A stretch of DNA of 64,000 nt, taken from assembly GCF_013373865.1 (NCBI RefSeq), contig NC_050468.1, positions 18,494,774-18,558,773 of the forward strand. The letters are read 5' to 3'. The notes under the pieces were generated by a model. That model searched no databases. It had not been told where the DNA came from and was given only the letters and a program-made list of their open reading frames with translations. Position 1 is the stretch's first letter; each line of letters starts with the position of its first letter. Shown piece after piece: positions 23,527 to 35,300 of the stretch. Both the position numbers and the translations under genes were made by a program. Source of the DNA: Monomorium pharaonis (lineage: Eukaryota > Arthropoda > Insecta > Hymenoptera > Formicidae).

Positions 23527-26500
23527 ATGGTAAGACATAACAATCAGTTACCAAGTAATCTTCCACAACTACAGAATCTTATCAAACGTGATCCAGAATC
23601 TTACAAGGAAGAGGTAAGTTTTGTAATATCTTTGTTTTATTTTTTATATATTTTTTTTGTTTTTTTATTTTTCTATATCTTTGTTTTATGTAAATGTAAA
23701 TAAAATATAAACTTTTCTAAGTTATCATTTGTTTTGTATAAGCTGCATTTTGGTGCCTAAGGCATCTTTGGTGCCTATAGCGCTTGTAAGCATCATTTGT
23801 CCTTGTTTAATCATGATGAACAACAAGGATGAAATGACACTCGCAATGCTATGAGCGCCAAATGGAATACAGCGATAATCTTTTATTTTAACTTTCTCTT
23901 ATGGATCTCTTATAAAATCAAAACTCATCTAGGAATGAGGGATGAATTTGAGATCTGTTGATTATGATTTGATATTCCTATACTAATGTCATTTTTATTT
24001 TTGGTTTATATTTTATTCTTTTTTTTGTATTTGTAAATGTTGTATTTGTAAATGTTGTATTTGTAACAATTATTACTGTCTATGTAATGATAACAGTAAT
24101 ATGCTATTTTTATAAAGTAACGTTTCTAAATTTTAGTTTGTTGTTTATTATACTGATACAATTTATAAAACATCTCTGTATATTTTGTACTCTGTATATT
24201 CTTATATGCTTGCGTATTAAAAAGAAAGAAAACCATATGGTTATTTCAAAAGCAATATGTTTGTTCGCAGTTTCTTCAGCAACACTGGCATTACAAGTCT
24301 ACTTTAGAAGTTTTTCGTTTGGAGCCTACACAATTTAACAAAAGTCTTGATGAACTGGTAACCTTCTTGGCTCAGGTTAGCACATAAATACATGCTTAAA
24401 TTATAACAAGAATAAAAATATACGTGCTTGCGATTTTCATTAATTTAAGCATCATTAGAAGTCTATTGCAAGAGCGCTAATAACTTGTCAGAGCTATTGT
24501 CTACCTTCCTCTCTTTTTTTTGATAAGTGTAACACTATATAAGCGATAGAAACTAAACATCAATTGTATTCTTAGTTCTTTTCTCTTGAATAATTTTAAG
24601 ACGTAATCATGGAAAAGTATTTAAAAAAGATAAAGAAAAAGCATAACATTATATGCCGCGAGAAAATTATAGTACAGCTATATTCTTTGATTGGCATAGA
24701 GGATGAACCGATGCCAGAGAGCATATTTGTGTATGGACATATGGCTACTGGAAAGTCATTAATTATACAGAGCTTGCTCGATTATTTAAAGTATAATGTT
24801 AGCTACGTTAATTGTATAGAACATTTAGGTAGTAAACACATATATAATTATATTCTGGATGATTTAGTCACATCTACAAAGGAATTGAGTGACGATACGC
24901 AATTGAAGCACAGCTGCGACAATATGATGGATTTTATACTTACACTTAGGAAGATTTTTTATAATGATAAACGTCCAATCGTGTTAGTATTTGATAAATG
25001 TCATAAGATAAGACACTTTGATGCCACCTTTTTGCCCGCAATTTTAAGACTCAGAGAATTGTCTGACATTAATATATGTACGATTTTGATAAGTGAAATT
25101 GCGTGGGATAAATTTAACACTAAGATAGGCGCATTGAGACCTATAAAGATTTATTTTCCGCAGTACACGAAGGATGAATTAGCCCAACTGCTACTATTAA
25201 ATAAGCCAGTGGATTACAACATAGATTTTTATAAAAATTATTTGAATCTCTTTCTCTCTGTATTTTTCCGATTTTGTAGGGACCTAAACGAACTTCGGCA
25301 CATGGCTAAAATAAATTTTGTTAAATATATCGAACCCATAGAAAGTAAACAAATTGAACTAGATAACGTTGTCGCGTTATGGCGAAACATATCTGCTACT
25401 TTGAGATCTAATTTAGAAATCATTTATCTTAGAGTTTCAACAGGCGATTTTTTGCAACCCGATCATCAAATGTCTCGGGAAATCGAGTCGACGACGAAGC
25501 TAGCTTTGAGTTTTGAACTGCCGTTTTACGCGAAGTACATGCTGATCGCAGCTTATCTAGCTTCGTATAATCCTGCTAAGTATGACAAGCATATTTTTAT
25601 GAAGCAGAGTAGTAAGAGACGAAAAAAGGTACGGTCGACGAAGAAAACGGGAGAAAACGCTCAAAAGAAGTCTCGAGTTTTTACTATCTCAAGGATGCTC
25701 GCGATCTTCTGCGCTATTCTCGATGAAAAAGTAGACATCAATGCTAATTTACTTGCGCAAATATCCACCATGTGCCAGCTCGGTCTACTATCTATCGTCG
25801 GAGATAATGTCATACAGTTGGACGAAACAAAATTCAAGTGCTGCGCAAGTCACGATTTTATTGTCGTTGTAGCTAAGACAATTGGCTTTGATATAAAAAA
25901 TTACTTGAGTGTGAATACGTATTGAATATACTTCATATATGCACAATTCATTATGTTCATTTTTAGTTATAGTTTCTTGCGTGTGTCTCCTAGTAACTTT
26001 ACATAATTCTTTGTATGAAGACTTTTTAATTATAATAATAGAAAAAAACTTATATATATTTATGTTAAAATAATATTTGGCATTTTTATGTATTAGTCTT
26101 AGAGTGCTACTTATGTTTTTCTTATATTAACATTACTCTGACTGAAAACTCATCCACAACATTTAGAATTTTTTAAATACTCTTTTTTATTTTATAAATT
26201 GGAAGATATTAGAATAATTGAACTAACATTATGTAATGTAAACAAAAATATTTGATTAAATGTTATTAAGCTATCAAAATTTTAATAACAGAAACTGTAA
26301 CTTGAATTAAACTTGAGTGAAAATTTCTTTACAAGCACTCTAGAGTTAATATAATAATTTATATATCAGATATGAAATAAGTTTAGAATATGAAACACAA
26401 TTTTGTGTGTAATTGATATAATTTGTTTTTTTATTAAAAGTTTTGTAAGCACCTTTTTGTGTATTCATTTAAACATTTCCTATTTTACAATATTAATATT

Positions 26501-28233
26501 TAAACGAAATATTTAAAAAATGTAATATTAATGTATTTAAATATTTCTATTAAAATTAAATATGTATAGTTATCGATTGTGTACATAAATGTATAAGTAG
26601 TGTACATAATACACAGTATTATACAATTAATAATTAGTATTAACTAGCAGTATTAACTGTATAACTATTTTTATACTTTAAAAAATCACTGAATAAAATA
26701 CTTGTATTAAATATGTTTGTCTAGCTCTTTGCATATTATTACAGGTAGCCCATTGTTATCCAGATGATTTGAAAACATATCCTCAAGAGATTGTTGATAT
26801 ATTACAAACTTATAACATCATATTAGACAATGAAATGCGGATGGTAAGTGTTACACGCATAGAAGTTAAATTATGCTATTTAATACAATTGCGAGTAAGT
26901 TATTACTATAATTATATTAATTATAATTTATATTCTTTACAGACATTTTGTAAAGCGTTAATCCAGCTACGCAACAAATCCCTCTTAGAACCTACTGCAC
27001 TTCTCAGTTTATTTTTTGAGCTTTTGAAATGTCAGGATAAAGTCTTAAGACAGTTTCTCCAAACACATATAGTTACAGATATCAAGAATATTAACGCAAA
27101 GCACAAAAATGCTAAAGTTAATACAGTATTACAAAATTTTATGTTTTCTATGTTGAAAAATCCGAATGCCAAAGCCGCGAAAATGTCTGTGGATATTATG
27201 ATAGATTTGTACAATAAAAATGTCTGGAACGATGTCAAGACTGTCAATGTTATAGCAACAGGTTGCTTTTCAAAAATAATGAAAGTAGTAGTTGCTAGTT
27301 TGAAATTTTTTTTGGGAACCGATCTGGAAGAAAAAGAAAGTGACAATAGTGATTCAGATGATGAGCCAAGTATGAAGGAAATTATGATGGCTAATAAAAT
27401 AAATAAAAAAACGAAGAAACGACAGAAACAGTTAAAGAAAGCTAAACAATCGTTTGTAGTAAGTTTAATGTTATGAAATTTATAGGGGGGGAAATGTGAA
27501 CTATGATTTTACCTCTAATTTTAACATATCTTTTAGAAAGCGAAAAAGAAGAAATCTAAGGCACCACAATATAATTTTTCAGCATTGCATTTAATTCATG
27601 ATCCTCAAGATTTTGCTGAAAGATTATTTAAGCAGATAGAAAAGAATAATGATAGATTCGAAGTAAAGCTTTTGACTCTAGATGTTGTCTCTAGACTTAT
27701 TGGCTTGCATAATTTATTTCTCTTAAATTTTTATCCATATATACAAAGATTTCTTCAGCCCCATCAACGAGGTAAAATTAATAACATGCCATTAAGTTAT
27801 TATTTGAATATTGTACAATTGCCAAATGTTTAAATTTTTAATTAAATATAAATATCAATATCTGCTTAGTATTCTGTATTGTCAATTATTGTTGATATTA
27901 ATTGCTATTAATAATAAGCTTTATTATTTTTTGTTTTGAATTATGCAAAGAATACGTAGTATGTAACTTCTTATTTTAGTGTATGTGAATATATTTCAAT
28001 GTATATAAATATGTAAATATTTTACACATATATATGTATGTATATTTGTTTTTTTTAGAGGTTACCAAACTTTTACAATTTATAGCTCAGGCTTCGCATG
28101 AATTAGTACCACCTGATGTATTAGAACCCGTTTTGAAGACATTGGCAAACAATTTCGTAACGGAAAGAAATTCTGCGGATGTGATGGCTATTGGGTATGT
28201 AAATATCTGTTTTACTTTATTGCGAATACACAT

Positions 28234-28313
<80 letters not shown>

Positions 28314-29755
28314 CCTCCCCTCCCCCCTTCTCCCTCTCCCCCCTCTCTTTTGTATTGCTTTTTATTTGTAATATACATTTATAATGTTTCTAGTTTAAAT
28401 ACCGTGCGTGAAATATGTGCACGATGTCCATTAGCCATGAATGAGGATCTGCTTGAGGATTTAACGCGATACAAGCAGTATAAGGAACGTTCCGTTATGA
28501 TGGCAGCACATTCTTTAATTGGAACGTTCAGACGTATAATGCCTGACTTATTGCGAAAAAAAGACAGAGGCCGTCCTACTGAAGCTAATATTATGATAAA
28601 GCCTTCCAAATATGGTGAAATTCAAGCAAGTGAGTTTGTACCAGGGGCAGAAGTTTTATATGATCAACCTGCTGAAGAGAATGCTGAAGAAACTAGTGAT
28701 AGCGAGGAAGAAGTAAGTGAAAACATTCAATTTTATTTAATCCAATCATTTAATATTATTTATTTTTTATAAAAATTATATAAAAATTTATATTAAAATA
28801 GGATGATGATGAATGGGTGGACGTAAGTGACACCAATGAGGAAGAAGAAATCAGTGAAAACGAGTCCACAGCTGAGTTAGATGAAGTAATGAAATCTTTC
28901 AGTAGAGAAAATGAGGATCATGAGATTTTAACGTTATCATGTAGCGAAAATAGTAATGCACAAAACACTTGTAAAGTGAATAACAAAAGTGGAGAACAAA
29001 AAACAGATAAAGTTTTGCGAAAGAAAAACGCTTTGACAAAGCAATTAAAGAAGGCGCAAAAATTAGAGAAAAAAGCAAAACATAAGTTGGAGAGGGACGA
29101 AGAATTAACAGCTGAAAGGAAAACAAAAGCATCTGTGATATCCATCGAAAGATTACTCACGGACAAAGATTTCAGAAAAATTGATGTTGCATTAGCAAAG
29201 CAAGATGTTACATACGTTAAGCGCGGTGTTAAGAGGCCACGTGAAAAAATCGAGACAGATAAAAATGAAGAATTAGTAAAACTGAGTGATATAGAAAATA
29301 TATTCAAGAAACGCAAGCATGATAAGGCTGCCCGACAAAAATCTGTGAAGGTACATAAACTACTATATTTTAATATAAAGATATCAATTTACATAGAAAT
29401 ATTAAACATTAAGATTTAGCTCAGATTAAATAAGGTTCTTTTTCATTTATTTATATCGATATAGTTTTGCTAATTATTATATTTTAATTTAATAAAATGT
29501 CTAGAATAAATTAGCTTAGATATTGCTCAGATAATAGCATCATTAAATTTACAGAAAGGGCAAGAAGAACGAGACAAATTTGGTTTTAAGGATCGGCGAC
29601 AAAATCCATTATGCAGCACAACAAATCGTGAAAAGAGAAAAGGAAAAGCTTTCTCAATGTTAAAACAAAAATTAAAAGCAAAGGTAAAACGATCTTTTAG
29701 AGAGAAACAAATAGCTCTTAAAAATCATTTAATAAAACAAAGAAGAATGAAATAA
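23527..29755 (+). CDS. SDAD1: SDA1 domain protein, ribosome biogenesis factor
   Basis: Nucleolar protein needed for 60S subunit maturation and export (yeast Sda1, fly Mys45A). Nine exons (23527-23613, 24271-24375, 26745-26843, 26943-27458, 27537-27771, 28059-28194, 28394-28712, 28802-29350, 29555-29755) join in phase to 748 residues. It aligns throughout with human SDAD1: LPSNLPQLQNLIKRDPESY, FCKALIQLRNKSLLEPTALL, THIVTDIKNINAKHKN, HLIHDPQDFAERLFKQ, RFLQPHQREVTKLLQF, VREICARCPLAMNEDLL, the acidic DSEEEDDDEWVDVSD, and the basic C-terminus KRSFREKQIALKNHLIKQR. Intron 2 holds ORC5. Intron 6 holds a long (CT) tract. Shared with ATF6 is a divergent promoter region. Confidence 0.95.
23750..23870. 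mobile_element. Short MITE-like repeat V, copy 2 (in SDAD1 intron 1)
   Basis: Arms TTGGTGCCTATAGCGCTTGT.. and, inverted, TTGGCGCTCATAGCATTGCG.., meeting at ATCATGATG. Copy 1 is at 1427-1500. Confidence 0.5.
24609..25925 (+). CDS. ORC5: Origin recognition complex subunit 5, intronless, inside SDAD1 intron 2
   Basis: Subunit of the six-protein complex that marks replication origins and loads MCM. A single uninterrupted frame of 438 residues, close to the 435 of human ORC5. The AAA+ Walker A is YGHMATGKSLI (about residues 42-52). The Walker B position reads IVLVFDKCHKI: Asp then Lys, without the Glu needed for hydrolysis, as I recall for other ORC5 proteins, which bind but do not hydrolyse ATP. 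Other conserved blocks are LISEIAWDKF, CRDLNELRHMAKINF, LWRNI, ELPFYAKYMLIAAYLASYNP and the C-terminal winged-helix region ending FDIKNYL. It runs in the same direction as the host gene, 233 nt after SDAD1 exon 2. The region 25926-26744 after it is AT-rich with no further gene. Confidence 0.95.
   Translation: MEKYLKKIKKKHNIICREKIIVQLYSLIGIEDEPMPESIFVYGHMATGKSLIIQSLLDYLKYNVSYVNCIEHLGSKHIYNYILDDLVTSTKELSDDTQLKHSCDNMMDFILTLRKIFYNDKRPIVLVFDKCHKIRHFDATFLPAILRLRELSDINICTILISEIAWDKFNTKIGALRPIKIYFPQYTKDELAQLLLLNKPVDYNIDFYKNYLNLFLSVFFRFCRDLNELRHMAKINFVKYIEPIESKQIELDNVVALWRNISATLRSNLEIIYLRVSTGDFLQPDHQMSREIESTTKLALSFELPFYAKYMLIAAYLASYNPAKYDKHIFMKQSSKRRKKVRSTKKTGENAQKKSRVFTISRMLAIFCAILDEKVDINANLLAQISTMCQLGLLSIVGDNVIQLDETKFKCCASHDFIVVVAKTIGFDIKNYLSVNTY
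28240..28350 (+). repeat. Long (CT)n / polypyrimidine tract in SDAD1 intron 6
   Basis: About 70 bases of pure CT repeat, then CCCCCTCCCC-type pyrimidines to about 28350. It ends about 43 bases before the exon 7 acceptor at 28393, so it lies where a polypyrimidine tract would act. Confidence 0.9.
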
Positions 29756-30532
29756 TTAGTATATTTTAGTAATTAATTTTGTGTTTTTTAGATAATAGAT
29801 TTGTTTTATAAATATATGTAATGTACAATAACGAATTTTAAAATACATTCTATTCTTAAAAACTGAAAAGAAACTGTGTGTAATTATTGGCATTAGTGTT
29901 CTTTATATTCTATTTTTGTTTATTTATTGTTTTGTAATTTTATCAAGAATACATCAACAATTAGTATAATTTTGATTAATAATTTCCGAAATTATATAAA
30001 AAGGAACTATGTAAAATGTTATGTTGTACTTATATATATGAATAAAATCTCCAATTAAATATAAATGGGATAAAATATTAAAAAATATGGGAAATATATA
30101 TATATATAGTATAGTGGAACTGAAATTTAAATAAAAATATATCGTCAATAATGAAAGGTAAGCGATTTATAATTTTAAAAAAAATCGACAAGTTAAAGAA
30201 TTTTTAAATTAAATTTAGGACAGAAAGAATTCCAGATCATTTGATTAATATTTATATTAAAATTAGATCGAGAAACAATCATATAATATATAATATATTA
30301 TGATTAGATAATCTAGGTATTTTAAATTAAAAGTTGTTAATTTAAAAATAAAGTTTTTGAACATTGTAATAAGTTCATAAAAAAATATTCTTTTATATAT
30401 TTTCAATTTACAATTAGTCCTGGGTGAGCTAATTGTTTCAATTTATTGGAAAAAGTTGGAACATTTGATCCAGACTTTCCGTCGACAAAGGGCTGTTAAC
30501 TCATACTCATTGGCCGCGTTCAGCAGACAACT
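29756..30532. other. SDAD1 3' flank, no gene
   Basis: AT-rich, with only short open frames. It ends at the MITE cluster. Confidence 0.5.
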
Positions 30533-30627
30533 GTTGAGTGAGCGCTCAGTGATTTTTTAATATGATTGGTTAGATCTAAAGGTATTAACCAATCATATTA
30601 AAGAATCACTGAGCGCTCACTCATTAG
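30533..30627. mobile_element. MITE L, copy 1
   Basis: Arms GAGTGAGCGCTCAGTGATT and its inverse, continuing into TTAATATGATTGGTTA on both sides of a short loop (GATCTAAAGGTA). A solo right half of MITE C abuts its right end. Confidence 0.65.
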
Positions 30628-30726
30628 AGTGCGTTGGGGTGAATAGGAGCATGTTGGGGCATGTGACGCGAACAGACCCTAGAATAGTATACTACGACAT
30701 GTACGACTTACGTTTTTCTCTGTCTC

Positions 30727-30947
30727 AAGCCTCGTCTACAGAAGTCGCAAGCAGCCAGTTGCGACTTGCGACAGCCAATGATTGTCGAGCTTTAACTAGA
30801 AACTAGGTGCTCATTGGCTATCGCAAGTCGCAAACAGCCAGTTGCAACTTGCGATAGCCAATGAGCACCTAGTTTCTGGTTAAAACTCGACAATCATTGG
30901 CTGTCGCAAGTCGCAACTGGCTGCTTGCGACTTCTGTAGACGAGATT
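30727..30947. mobile_element. MITE I, copy 1: 221-bp, almost wholly palindromic
   Basis: From AGCCTCGTCTACA to TGTAGACGAG, with each arm about 105 bases. The unit GTCGCAAGCAGCCAGTTGCG recurs near both ends and in the centre, so there are two nested levels of inverted repeat. A shorter copy is at 31672-31807. Confidence 0.75.
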
Positions 30948-31198
30948 TTACCCTACGACTACGACTGCGACGCCTACGTCTCGTTCTCTGCCTTTTGCTA
31001 AAGGGCCATCTACAATGGAGTGTTTTAGCCGTAACAGCACTAAAACTACGGCAATGCTGTTTAGAATAAAAACGACGTAGCAATAACATACAAGCCGGCC
31101 ATCAAAGAAAGGCGACCAAAAACTAATCCCGAATGCCTTAACGCTCATCGTAAGCATGCAATGAATTGGCTCAATGTCTGCTGTAGGCTGTAAACAGT

Positions 31199-31348
31199 AA
31201 AGCGGGTCACACACACTTTCCGTAGAACGTAACAGTAAGGTTTTGACCAATCACGTACTTGATTTAGTCGCTTACTGTTACGGTCGCCCAATCCAACATG
31301 TCGAAATCTTACTGTTACGTTCTACGGAAAGTGTGTGTGACCAGCTTA
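31199..31348. mobile_element. MITE H
   Basis: Arms TAAGCKGGTCACACACACTT.. through GAACGTAACAGTAAG, about 40 bp on each side, nearly perfect. Its right terminal TAA is the target of MITE A copy 2. Confidence 0.7.
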
Positions 31349-31349
31349 A

Positions 31350-31480
31350 TGCCCAGTCTACAATGAGTCGTTGGTCGTTGGTCGTAAGAAATTTAACCAA
31401 TTATGTTTGGTTATTCTTCTCTAAGATCAACTGTGATTGGTTAAATTTCTTACGACCAACGACTCATTGTAGACTGGGCA
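31350..31480. mobile_element. MITE A, copy 2
   Basis: TGCCCAGTCTACAATGAG ends with TAA on both sides. Same hairpin as copy 1, with a single GTTGGTCG unit missing from its right arm. Confidence 0.85.
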
Positions 31481-31554
31481 TAAAGCAATACGAAGTGGAG
31501 ACATTTTCTACGACTACTGCTATGGCCTACGACTCTCCATTGTAGATGGCCCTT

Positions 31555-31883
31555 AACATACAAGCCAATTATCATAGAGAGGTAACCAAAAACTAATCCA
31601 GAACGTCCGAACGCTCATCGTAAACACGCACCGAATTGGCTCAATGTCTGCTGTAGGTCGTAAGCAGTAATGCCTCGTCTACAAAAGTCGCAAGCAGCCA
31701 GTTGCGACTTGCGACAGCCAATGAATGTCTAGTTTCTAGTTCAAGCTTCGACAGTCATTGGCTGTCGCGAGTCGCAACTGGCTGCTTGCGACCATTGTAG
31801 ACGAGGCTTAAGGTAGTATGAAATGAAAATATTTTCTACGACTACTGCTACGGCCTACGACTCTCTATTGTAAATGGCCCTTT
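31555..31883. mobile_element. Element G, copy 2 (lacks a left end), with MITE I inside
   Basis: Repeats the G1 interior: AACTAATCCAGAACG, GAATTGGCTCAATGTCTGCT, TTTTCTACGACTACTGCTA, then ..CTATTGTAAATGGCCC. Where G1 carries H and A, this copy carries I. Confidence 0.6.
31672..31807. mobile_element. MITE I, copy 2 (136 bp)
   Basis: GCCTCGTCTACAAAAGTCGC on the left and its inverse on the right; TAA occurs just outside both ends. It lacks the inner palindrome of copy 1. Confidence 0.75.
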
Positions 31884-31893
31884 ACGCAAGTTA

Positions 31894-32038
31894 TGGTATA
31901 TCCACATAAACTTGCATAAGCGCATAAGCATATACATAAGAAAATTGATTGGTCTACAAGTACTTACATAAGAAAATAGACCAATCGAATTCCTTATGCA
32001 TATGCTTATAATTTATGCAAGTTTGTGTGGATATACCA
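31894..32038. mobile_element. MITE J (145 bp)
   Basis: TGGTATATCCACA inverted ends, flanked by TTA on both sides (31891-31893, 32039-32041). The arms continue with AACTTGCATAA and GACCAATC. Confidence 0.75.
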
Positions 32039-32066
32039 TTACATCGCATGTGACGGCACCCTCATT

Positions 32067-32163
32067 GTGTCACATTTTGTTCTCATACATGATTGGTATA
32101 TACGTCCAATGAGAGGTTGCTCACTGGATGTACCAATCATGTATGAGGACTAAATGTAACATA
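32067..32163. mobile_element. MITE-like hairpin K
   Basis: TCTCATACATGATTGGTA on the left and its inverse on the right, with the outer arms (GTGTCACATTTTG / CTAAATGTAACAT) more diverged. Confidence 0.55.
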
Positions 32164-32375
32164 GCCAATAGCTGATGATATCGAATTTGACCGTAAAAGG
32201 AAATAAGAAACGAAGTTGGAAGTTGGAATTTGGAACGCTAATCATCTTAAAATCGTTGTCGCATAGTTGCACGCGGCTTTCTTTGTATTCTCTTGGCTTC
32301 TTTCTTCCCGGTCTCTCGTCGTCATAATTCGAGCGACGTGGTCTCGTGTGCTGGAGTAACAGCGACTTCTTTACA

Positions 32376-35300
32376 ATGTCAACGGTAGCGAGTCCTTTAG
32401 CTGTTGGAGGTGTCAGACAATCGGGAGCGCCGGTGCGAACGCAAAATGGTAACGATCAGCTTACAATGTTTGGTTATAACGCGTTTTCTTGTAGCCTTGA
32501 ACGTTCTGTGCGCGTCATTCTCATCTCGCTGTAGCCTGGCTAGCGTTTTCTTTTTGAGAAAAAAATTATGTATGAATTTACAAAACAAAATCATAAATGT
32601 TTGTAACAATGTATCGACACTTCAACATTAATTGTTACTATCGTTTTATACAAAATTTTACTTCTTTATTGAGTTATATACTAATTCTCAGATTTACGTT
32701 CGAAAAAGTCCTCCGAGTACCCTCATGTAATGTTTTATATTATATTAATATTCATCAATTGTTAAACAAAAATAAAATACTTTAAGGCATTTGAATAATA
32801 TTGGATTCTGAATGCAATCCAGTATTATTCAAATGCCTTCGAATATCAAGTAAATCTAAATTGATTAGTAGTTGAATGAGATATTATAAAGGCAAAAACA
32901 AGAGATATGATAAAGTCAAAGTTGAATAAAGTCGATTAATTTCATGTTACAGAAATACTATTCAGAATAAACTTGTCGAGTTGATTACAATGTGTTTCCT
33001 TGTATCCTCAAAAGTTCTGTATATTTAAACACATGTGTCACATATAATTTTTGAAATCTATAGAAATTGGTGGGATTATTGTTTCCTTGTTACATGATTG
33101 AGATATTTGTCTTGATCTGCCTCTTTCTCTTAATTTGGTAATAACCTGCAGAGGGTAATATATGATCCAGTAGAATATTTAAAGTTGGAATCGATAAAGT
33201 TGAATGTTAAAATTTCATGCTCTTGTTCATAGAGATTTACTGAACAAAATAAATTCAAATTTTATTGTTTTCAGTATTTACTGAACTAACAGTTACAGTC
33301 TTCATAAATAAGGCTAAATTGCCGAGATGTTTCTAGCGGAACTAAAAGGAGATACTAAAAAATTGAAAAAAAAAAATTATTTTTGAAAAAAGAACAGAAC
33401 ATTTGATAATTAAGGCTAGCAATTAAAAGATAAATGACTTAATGCAAAATACATGCTTTTACATGGTTATTGATTTGATCAAATATTGTGACTACACTTT
33501 GCATAGGTTATATCTCATCAATTCCGATTAATTTATAAAAATTGACTGATTAAATTTATGAACTGCAAAATTATTTAACTAAATTTTTTAGTTATTATAA
33601 TTAAACAATTAATTATTAATTACATTTTACAAAATTATATTTTAAATTTTGATTATATTTGATAAAAAAGTATAATTTTTACAGAAAATATGGCAAAGAA
33701 AAATAAACTAATATAATCTACATATGCGAGTATAAAATTCTATGGTTGGCAATTTAATCGATAAATTTTTATAAGTTAATCCCAAGATTAGTTGGGATAG
33801 TTTTTTTTACTTTATTATCAGAAAAATAAAGCTCATGTTATAGCAATTTTTTTTGTTGATTCAAAGTTTTTATCTATTTTTTATTCGAAAATTTCGAGGT
33901 TCAATTTGTATATATTAGAAACAAGTTATGACAATATTTTAAGTGTTTCTAGACAAAAATTGCGACGTATATTTTGTGTGAGCTGCAGATAGTAAAAATT
34001 TACTATGTGTCACAATTTTTATCAATCTTAAAACATTTGAAATATTGTTATAATAAGCTGCTTAATACATTTTCGTTTGTTTTGATATTTTCTTGGATTT
34101 TTTAAGAAAATATTAATTAACACTATGATATCTTTAGATTAATAAATCATAGAACAATCAATAACATACAATATAGTTAATAACAATAATTTTTAATTGA
34201 AATGTAAAAATCACTACACATGGTCAATTATGCAAAAATTCTAGAGTTAAAGTGAATTTTTTAATTTATTAATAATTGATTAATCACATTGTATGTAAAT
34301 GCAATTTTGTAAAATTGTTTACACTGTAATTTGTCACACTATAATTAATGAATAAATTAAACTCGCCTTTAATTGGAATTGGTGAATTTAGATTTTAGAA
34401 TATGATTTGAAATATTTTTTAGATGTGTAAATTAATTTAGTACTGTGTAAAAACTCACATGAATGATAATAAATATTTTATATCGGAATTTGTTTGTATT
34501 TTTCTAAAATAACTAAATTAAATATGGAAAACATATTCTATTAATTCTATCTAATCTTTAAATTTTAATTGAAAAAAGAAATGAAAAGTTACATTTATAT
34601 ATTATGAAATAAATATATTATTTCTTTCAGTTATGGCTGCTTGTGCAATTGCTAATGTAGTTAAAAGTTCTTTGGGTCCAGTTGGCTTGGATAAAATGCT
34701 AGTTGATGACATTGGTGTATGTACTTAACTTTTCTGTATCTTTTAATTTTCTTTATCTTTAATATTTAAAATATGTTAAGTAAAGATTTGAAAGATAAAA
34801 TATTATATCAATTATGATGTTTTTAGGATGTTACTGTTACCAATGATGGTGCAACTATCTTACGTTTGTTAGAAGTTGAACATCCAGCTGCACGCGTTTT
34901 AGTTGAATTAGCCCAGTTACAAGATGAGGAGGTTGGAGATGGTACTACCTCAGTGGTAAGTTATCCATTTATATTAATACATTCGATAAAATTCATTTAA
35001 ATTTAACTATGCATGTATGTATATATAGTATGTGTGTGTGTGTGTGTGTAATAAAATGCTTTTTTTTTAATTTAAAGGTTATAGTAGCAGCTGAACTTTT
35101 AAAAAATGCGGATGAACTTGTGAAGCAAAAGATACATCCAACTTCAGTCATTAGTGGCTACAGACTTGCTTGCAAGTAAATATTTAGCATATACTTTATT
35201 AACTATTTTATTTTCGATATAAAATTAATTAAATTATTGATTAACGTAAGCTTATATTAATAATTAGCTAAATTATTACTGAACGAAAGTGTATTGCATT

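Larger units (their letters stand above)
31000..31554. mobile_element. Element G, copy 1, with elements H and A inside
   Basis: Ends AAGGGCCATCTACAATGGAG and its inverse. The left arm contains TTTTAGCCGTAACAGCACTA, which matches the right arm of the G copy near 45890-45974 in inverse. The interior (31104-31200) repeats at 31575-31670. H (31199-31348) and A2 (31350-31480) are insertions. Confidence 0.6.

Noticed and set aside
28034..28384. Open frame with a long run of Leu-Ser repeats after an SDAD1 exon
   Set aside because: The repeat is translation of the intronic (CT)n tract; splicing at 28194 removes it.
30880..31545. Several short Arg- or Val-rich open frames
   Set aside because: They fall within inverted-repeat elements I, G, H and A and reflect their sequence, not genes.
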